This document shows, piece by piece, positions 6,940 through 10,716 of a stretch of DNA of 10,716 bases (position 1 is the first letter of the stretch; each line of letters opens with the position of its first letter). Source of the DNA: Pseudomonadota bacterium. Its GTDB lineage: Bacteria; Pseudomonadota; Gammaproteobacteria; Burkholderiales; Burkholderiaceae_B. The DNA lies in contig JAEWJD010000198.1 of the NCBI GenBank assembly GCA_023386765.1, forward strand, positions 1 to 10,716, read 5' to 3'. Position numbers and translations under genes: made by a program. Under the pieces are notes generated by a model, which saw only the letters and a program-made list of their open reading frames with translations, did no database searches and was not told the DNA's origin.

Positions 6940-6969
6940 ATTTTCTCCAGCCGCCGCCACGGCTGTCAA
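6940..6969 (-). promoter_or_regulatory. Probable sigma-70 promoter of the acetyltransferase gene
   Basis: On the minus strand a perfect TTGACA (6969-6964) is followed after 18 bp by GAAAAT (6945-6940, four of six). Predicted initiation near 6933 leaves a leader of about 18 nt that carries the GGAG at 6925-6922. Promoter, ribosome binding site and start are thus in good register. Confidence 0.5.
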
Positions 6970-6991
6970 TCTGCGCCTGCCGGGCACTTGT

Positions 6992-7000
6992 TGCTATGCT
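6992..7000 (+). promoter_or_regulatory. Candidate extended -10 promoter for the nucleotidyltransferase gene
   Basis: TGCTATGCT on the plus strand is an extended -10 (TGn followed by TATGCT). No good -35 lies at the right distance, as is common for extended -10 promoters. Initiation near 7007 would leave about 24 nt before ATG 7031. It partly faces the acetyltransferase promoter (6940-6969), so the two divergent genes share a compact control region. Confidence 0.35.
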
Positions 7001-7030
7001 GGCGCCTGGACCTTTCATCGGCGTTGTCCC

Positions 7031-7834
7031 ATGTCACATCCCTGCGGCGTCGATGCGCAAGGCCGTATCGCCCAGCCTCCCGAACGCCCCATCCCGGCTC
7101 CTTTCGACGCCTTGCTGCAGACGGCCGGCAACACCCTGCAGCAAGCCCTGGGGCCACACCTGCACAGCCTTTATGTATACGGCAGCGTGGCACGCGGCAC
7201 CGCCCGCGCCGGGCACGCCGACCTGGATCTCTGCCTGCTGCTGCAGGCAGCCGCCACGCCGGCACAGCAGGCGCAGATCGAAACGCTGCGGAAGGATCTG
7301 CAGGCACGCCATGCCGGGATCGTGACCAAGATCGACATCGACCTGGGCGATGCGGCCAGCGCGCTGGCGCCCGCCCAGCGCCTGAGCTGGGGATATTGGC
7401 TCAAACACCACTGCCGCTGCATCGCCGGCCCCGACCTGCGCGCGCGCATCGCGCCTTTTCTGCCATCGCGCGAGATCGCGCTGGCGGTCAACCAGGGTTA
7501 TGACACGGCCCTTCGGTCGCTGGCCGCGCGGATCCGGCTGGCTGATGCGGGCGCCGCCGCGCTGCAGAAACAGGCCGCGCGCCAGTGGATACGCGCCACC
7601 CATGTCCTGTGCGCCGGCGATGCACCCGGCTGGCCCCAGACCCTGCAGGACTACGCCAGCTGCTGCCGGCGCAGTTACCCGGCCCTGGCCGCCGACCTGC
7701 GCTTCATGCTGGCCCAGGCCGACACCCCCGATGCTCCCGCCGCGGCTTTTGCACAGACCCTGCTGCGCCTGCTGGACACCATGCAGACCCTCCTGGCGCA
7801 GCAACCCCGCAACGCTGGCGCGCATTCCTCTTGA
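7031..7834 (+). CDS. Nucleotidyltransferase-domain protein with helical C-terminal half
   Basis: This 267-aa protein belongs to the polymerase-beta-like nucleotidyltransferase superfamily. The catalytic site is visible: GS at 51-52 in 'LYVYGSVARGTARAGHADLDL', with metal-binding D64 and D66, and a later acidic pair D102/D104 in 'KIDIDLGD' that can supply the third carboxylate. Residues about 115-260 are predicted mostly helical. In outline the layout resembles AadA/KNTase-type enzymes that adenylylate small molecules, or MNT proteins with a HEPN-like partner. R184 to H191 (R-x6-H) fits the loose HEPN pattern. ATG 7031 is chosen because it lies just after the divergent promoter region. The open frame extends upstream to 6806, but there it is antisense to the acetyltransferase. 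There is no clear Shine-Dalgarno. The fold is well supported; the substrate (antibiotic, protein or RNA) is unknown. It is followed by the gltS-like gene after 114 bp. Confidence 0.82.
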   Translation: MSHPCGVDAQGRIAQPPERPIPAPFDALLQTAGNTLQQALGPHLHSLYVYGSVARGTARAGHADLDLCLLLQAAATPAQQAQIETLRKDLQARHAGIVTKIDIDLGDAASALAPAQRLSWGYWLKHHCRCIAGPDLRARIAPFLPSREIALAVNQGYDTALRSLAARIRLADAGAAALQKQAARQWIRATHVLCAGDAPGWPQTLQDYASCCRRSYPALAADLRFMLAQADTPDAPAAAFAQTLLRLLDTMQTLLAQQPRNAGAHSS

Positions 7835-7859
7835 GCGGGCGCGTCACTCAGACCACAAT
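7831..7859 (+). promoter_or_regulatory. Weak candidate promoter for the gltS-TAXI pair
   Basis: TTGAGC (7831-7836, four of six) overlaps the nucleotidyltransferase stop and is followed after 17 bp by CACAAT (7854-7859, four of six). A 10-bp palindrome (GGGCGCGCCC, 7866-7875) lies about where transcription would begin. The spacing is ideal but both hexamers are poor. Nothing else promoter-like is seen in the 114-bp gap. Confidence 0.25.
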
Positions 7860-7948
7860 ACCGCCGGGCGCGCCCAGCGCCATGGTCAGCCGATCCGGCG
7901 TCTGGCCACCCCCACCGTTTCGCCGCTCCGGACAGACCCAAGGCTCGC

Positions 7949-9151
7949 ATGATGTCCCTTTCTGCTGTTCAGTCTTTACTCGCTTGTTGTCTGGTGCTGG
8001 TCGTCGGCCGGGTCTTGACCACCCGCGTGAGCCTGCTGGAACGCTACAGCATCCCCGTGCCGATCGTCGGCGGCTTGCTGTTTTCCGTGCTGGCCACGTT
8101 GCTGGCCACCTGGGGCAATGTGCAGGTTGCCCTGGAAACCACCATCCGCCCGACCCTGTTGCTGATCTTCTTTGGCTGCGTGGGCCTGACGGCCAACCTG
8201 AAACTGCTGGCGCGCGGCGGGCCGCGGCTGATCGGCCTGCTGCTGGTGCTGGTGCCTTACCTGATCCTGCAGAACGCGGTCGGGCTGGGGCTGGCATGGC
8301 TGCTGGACCTGCATCCCCTGATGGGCCTGATCGGCGGCAGCATCACGCTGCTGGGCGGCCACGGCACCGGCGCGGCCTACGCGGCGCGCTTTGCCGACAT
8401 CAACAACATCCAGGATGTGATGGCCCTGGCCATGACGGCCTCGACCATCGGCCTGGTGCTGGGCGGGGTCCTGGGCGGGCCGGTCGGTGAATGGCTGATC
8501 AAGCGCAACAAGCTGGGTGCGGGCGCCTCGACCCGCAGCACACAGGCCGAACAGGCCGCCGAGGTGCCCGCCGAGGCGCCCGACACCACGGCTTTCATCA
8601 CCTCATTGACGGCGGTGTTCGTGACGCTCTTGGCCGGCTCCTACCTGGCCGGCCTGGTCGAGAACGCGCCGATCAGCCTGCCCAATTTCCTGTGGTGCCT
8701 GGCCACCGGCATCCTGATCCGCAATCTCGGGCCCAAGGTCGGCTTCCACCTCAATGACCGGGTGACCGACATCGTCGGCTCGATCGCGCTGTCGCTGTTC
8801 CTGGGCCTGACCATGATGACCATGGACCTGTCCAGCGTCATCAGCCTGGCCGGCCCGCTGGCCCTGATGCTGGCGGTGCAGGCACTGATCTGCGCGCTGT
8901 ACTCGGCCTGGGTGGTGTTCCGCGTGCTCAAGCGCGACTACGAAGGCGCGGTCATCTCGGCTGCCTTCTGCGGTTTCGGCCTGGGTGCCACGGCCACGGC
9001 CATCGCCAACATGCAAGCCCTCACCCGGCGCCACGGCCCGGCGCCGGAAGCCTTCATCGTGGTGCCGGTCACCGGCGCCTTCCTGGTGGACATCCTCAAC
9101 GTGATCGTGCTGACGTCCTTCATCGCCTTGCCCTTCGTGGGGGGGATGTAA
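7949..9151 (+). CDS. gltS: Sodium/glutamate symporter, GltS family
   Basis: This 400-aa inner-membrane secondary transporter closely follows E. coli GltS in length and order of motifs. Members import glutamate with sodium. About ten hydrophobic segments fall in two halves, separated by a hydrophilic Ala/Glu-rich loop at about 186-214. Each half carries the re-entrant signature expected of the family: 'SITLLGGHGTGAAYA' at 131-145 and 'CGFGLGATATAIANMQ' at 341-356. Also conserved are 'YSIPVPIVGGLL' (33-44), 'QNAVGLG' (108-114), 'GLVLGGVLGGPV' (168-179) and 'VVPVTGAFLVDI' (371-382). ATG 7949 is followed at once by ATG 7952; AAGG at 7940-7943 serves either. The stop is 2 bp before the next gene, which encodes a substrate-binding lipoprotein, an unusual partner for a GltS carrier. 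The substrate may be glutamate or a relative. In the second signature the usual Pro after GAT is Ala here (from memory of E. coli GltS). Confidence 0.93.
   Translation: MMSLSAVQSLLACCLVLVVGRVLTTRVSLLERYSIPVPIVGGLLFSVLATLLATWGNVQVALETTIRPTLLLIFFGCVGLTANLKLLARGGPRLIGLLLVLVPYLILQNAVGLGLAWLLDLHPLMGLIGGSITLLGGHGTGAAYAARFADINNIQDVMALAMTASTIGLVLGGVLGGPVGEWLIKRNKLGAGASTRSTQAEQAAEVPAEAPDTTAFITSLTAVFVTLLAGSYLAGLVENAPISLPNFLWCLATGILIRNLGPKVGFHLNDRVTDIVGSIALSLFLGLTMMTMDLSSVISLAGPLALMLAVQALICALYSAWVVFRVLKRDYEGAVISAAFCGFGLGATATAIANMQALTRRHGPAPEAFIVVPVTGAFLVDILNVIVLTSFIALPFVGGM
9139..9146 (+). promoter_or_regulatory. Ribosome binding site for the lipoprotein gene inside the end of gltS
   Basis: A G-rich run ending in A (GGGGGGGA) lies 7 nt before ATG 9154 and within the last codons of gltS (encoding V-G-G-M). 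Together with the 2-bp gap between TAA 9149-9151 and the ATG, it points to translational coupling of the two products. Confidence 0.5.
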
Positions 9152-9153
9152 TC

Positions 9154-10662
9154 ATGCTTCGCTGGCTGACTCTCGCTTTCTGCCTGCTGTTGGCGGCCTG
9201 CGGCCGCGCCCCCGACGCCGAGGTGCTGCGCCAGGACGTGGCCCGCCAACTGGATGCCGCCTATGGCGGCCAGCCGTTCGACATCGTCGAGCTGCGCCGC
9301 ATGGGCTCGGCCGCCGACAGCGGTGCGCCGGCCGGCGAAACCCGCCGGGTGGTCTATTACGACCTGCTGCTGCGCGTGAACAAGGCCATCACGCTGGGGG
9401 CCTGGGACCAACCGGGCGCCGCTTCCCTGGTCACGCTGTTGGGCGCCGGGCCGCGCAGCATCCGCGGCGTGAAATCCGGCGGCAACGCCGCCGGCGACGA
9501 AATCATTGCCCACGGCAGCGCCATCTACCGCCAGCACGAAGGCGACTGGACGCTGGTCACCCCGGCGGCCTTTCGCGCTGCCCAGGCCCCGGCGCTGGAT
9601 GACGGCGCGCCCGCGCCGGTGACGCGCCAGCTGCTGGAATCCCTGGAGCAGATCACCCGCTCGGTGCCCTACAGCGCCTCCAGCACCGCCCAGCGGGTCG
9701 TGCAACAGGAGCTGGAGCGCTCGGTGGCACGCATCAACGGCCGCCTGGCGCGCCTGCAGAACGGCTACCCGCTGGCAGCCGGCCCCGACAAGGGCGAGTA
9801 CCTGGCTTTCGGGCAGGCCCTGGCGCAAGTCGCCCGCCACGAGCAGGTACGCGTGATTCCCCTGCTGACTGAAGGCAGCGTCGATAACATCGCCATGCTG
9901 CGCAGCGGCGCGGCCGTGGTCGCGCTGACCCAGGCCGACACCGCTGGCCAGGCCTATGACGGCAGCGGCCCCTTCACCAACCAGGGCCCCTTCACCGGCT
10001 TGCGGGCGCTGGGCAGTCTCTACCCTGAGCTGGTGCATATCGTGGCACGCCTGGACGATGGCATCGCCAGCATCCAGGACCTGCGGGGAAAGCGGATTGC
10101 CATGGGGCCGGCCGACTCGGCCGTGCGCACTACGCTGGAGACGGTGCTCGCCGCACACGGCCTGCAAGCCGGCCGGGACTACACCGTGGTCGACACCCCG
10201 GCCGCAGCCGCCCTGCCGCTGCTGACCGACGGCACCGTCGATGCCGTCACCCAGGTGATCGGCATCCCGGCCACGCCGCTGCGTGCCGCGCTCGCGCAGG
10301 CGGGGCTGAAGCTGGTGCCGCTGGATCGCAGCGCCATCGCCACGCTGGTGCAGGCCAACCCGGTATTGCTGCCGCTGGACATTCCAGCCGGTGCCTACCC
10401 CAACCAGCCACAGGCCATCCCGACGGTGGGCATGGCGGCCCTGCTGGTGACCACCGCCGATCTCACCCGCGACGAGGCCGCGCATGTGGTCAACGTGGTC
10501 TATCGCAAAGGCCAGGACATGCTGGCCGCGGGCTCGGCCCAGGGTGCGCAGGTCTCGCCGGCCAATGCCCTGGTCGGCCTGAGCGTACCGATGCACGACG
10601 GCGCCCTGGAAGCCTTCCAGAAACTGATCAGCGCCCCCGCGTCCAGCACCGCCCTGCAGTAA
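9154..10662 (+). CDS. TAXI-type substrate-binding lipoprotein with extra N-terminal domain
   Basis: This 502-aa lipoprotein has a lipoprotein signal peptide ending in a lipobox, L-A-A-C, with C16 the predicted lipidated residue; no Asp follows at +2. Residues about 203-495 match the TAXI (TRAP-associated extracytoplasmic) binding fold: 'GEYLAFGQALAQVA' (214-227), 'EGSVDNIAMLRSG' (240-252), 'ALTQADTAGQAY' (257-268), 'LRALGSLYPELVHIVAR' (283-299), 'LRGKRIAMG' (310-318) and 'LLTDGTVDAV' (356-365). TAXI proteins are usually about 320 aa. The extra 185 residues comprise an unrecognised globular-looking segment (about 22-140) and a probably helical linker (about 155-202). TAXI proteins normally feed TRAP permeases, but no DctQ/DctM gene is visible. 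Instead the gene starts 2 bp after a GltS-family carrier. The inference is a membrane-tethered binding protein working with GltS at the periplasmic face. TAXI assignment is strong; the partnership is inferred. Confidence 0.9.
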   Translation: MLRWLTLAFCLLLAACGRAPDAEVLRQDVARQLDAAYGGQPFDIVELRRMGSAADSGAPAGETRRVVYYDLLLRVNKAITLGAWDQPGAASLVTLLGAGPRSIRGVKSGGNAAGDEIIAHGSAIYRQHEGDWTLVTPAAFRAAQAPALDDGAPAPVTRQLLESLEQITRSVPYSASSTAQRVVQQELERSVARINGRLARLQNGYPLAAGPDKGEYLAFGQALAQVARHEQVRVIPLLTEGSVDNIAMLRSGAAVVALTQADTAGQAYDGSGPFTNQGPFTGLRALGSLYPELVHIVARLDDGIASIQDLRGKRIAMGPADSAVRTTLETVLAAHGLQAGRDYTVVDTPAAAALPLLTDGTVDAVTQVIGIPATPLRAALAQAGLKLVPLDRSAIATLVQANPVLLPLDIPAGAYPNQPQAIPTVGMAALLVTTADLTRDEAAHVVNVVYRKGQDMLAAGSAQGAQVSPANALVGLSVPMHDGALEAFQKLISAPASSTALQ

Positions 10663-10675
10663 AACCGAAACGGCC

Positions 10676-10694
10676 CGCTGCGGCCCGCGCAGCG
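10676..10694 (+). terminator. GC-rich hairpin after the lipoprotein gene
   Basis: CGCTGCG (10676-10682) and CGCAGCG (10688-10694) form a perfect 7-bp stem with a 5-nt loop, 13 bp after the TAA at 10660-10662. No T-run follows in the remaining bases, so intrinsic termination is not certain. The position suggests the end of the gltS-lipoprotein transcript. Confidence 0.35.
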
Positions 10695-10716
10695 CCAGCC
10701 AACGACGGCCCCGGAA

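Noticed and set aside
6806..7030. N-terminal extension of the nucleotidyltransferase frame
   Set aside because: It runs antisense through the acetyltransferase start and the divergent promoter region and adds no domain. ATG 7031 gives a normal protein start.
7231..7250. Perfect 8-bp hairpin with a 4-nt loop inside the nucleotidyltransferase gene
   Set aside because: It follows from the CTG-rich codons for Leu-Cys-Leu-Leu-Leu-Gln within a conserved strand after the catalytic Asp residues, so coding explains it.
8938..10596. Long (552-codon) open frame on the minus strand
   Set aside because: It is antisense to the lipoprotein gene and the end of gltS. Its translation is rich in Gly, His, Arg, Gln and Ala with no domain, which is the usual shadow of a GC-rich gene. 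The plus-strand products have clear families.
1..10716. CRISPR arrays, tRNA/rRNA genes, insertion sequences, tandem repeats
   Set aside because: I looked for regularly spaced repeats, cloverleaf-type sequences and transposase or terminal inverted repeats and saw none. Coding genes fill nearly the whole window.

Overview
The window is GC-rich, densely coded bacterial DNA of betaproteobacterial character. An orphan tripartite-tricarboxylate (Bug/TctC) binding protein, the codon usage and the overall gene style suggest Alcaligenaceae (Bordetella/Achromobacter-like). That assignment is inferred from gene content; no rRNA or other marker gene is present. There are ten protein genes, the first cut by the left edge. 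I see no tRNA, rRNA, insertion sequence, CRISPR array or phage gene, and no gene-free stretch longer than 300 bases.

Region 1 (1-3959, + strand) is a peptide/opine-type ABC importer operon. It encodes the C-terminal part of a family 5 solute-binding protein, two inner-membrane permeases (DppB- and DppC-like) and one ATPase carrying two complete nucleotide-binding domains (a DppD-DppF fusion). The genes are 3 bp apart, overlap by 23 bp, or are 1 bp apart, so they are almost certainly co-transcribed. Region 2 (about 3960-5092, +) is a LacI-family regulator that probably controls this importer. A good -10 hexamer and a seven-codon leader ORF lie in front of it.

Region 3 (5208-6915, - strand) converges on the regulator. 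It holds a TctC/Bug periplasmic binding protein without TctA/TctB membrane partners, preceded upstream by a PAT-type GNAT acetyltransferase. The acetyltransferase has a recognisable promoter and Shine-Dalgarno. The tctC start has no Shine-Dalgarno and sits behind a 20-nt pyrimidine tract.

Region 4 (7031-7834, +) is a stand-alone nucleotidyltransferase-fold protein with a helical C-terminal half, divergent from the acetyltransferase. Region 5 (7949-10662, +) is the most interesting part. A GltS-family sodium/glutamate symporter is followed 2 bp after its stop by an unusually long (502 aa) lipoprotein whose C-terminal 300 residues are a TAXI-type substrate-binding domain. TAXI proteins normally serve TRAP transporters (DctQM). 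Here the translationally coupled partner is a GltS carrier, which suggests a binding-protein-assisted secondary transporter, probably for glutamate or a related dicarboxylate. The lipoprotein also has about 185 extra N-terminal residues that I do not recognise.

The left half (about 1-5092) looks less GC-rich than the right half in sampled lines, hinting that the ABC/LacI block has a different history from its neighbours.
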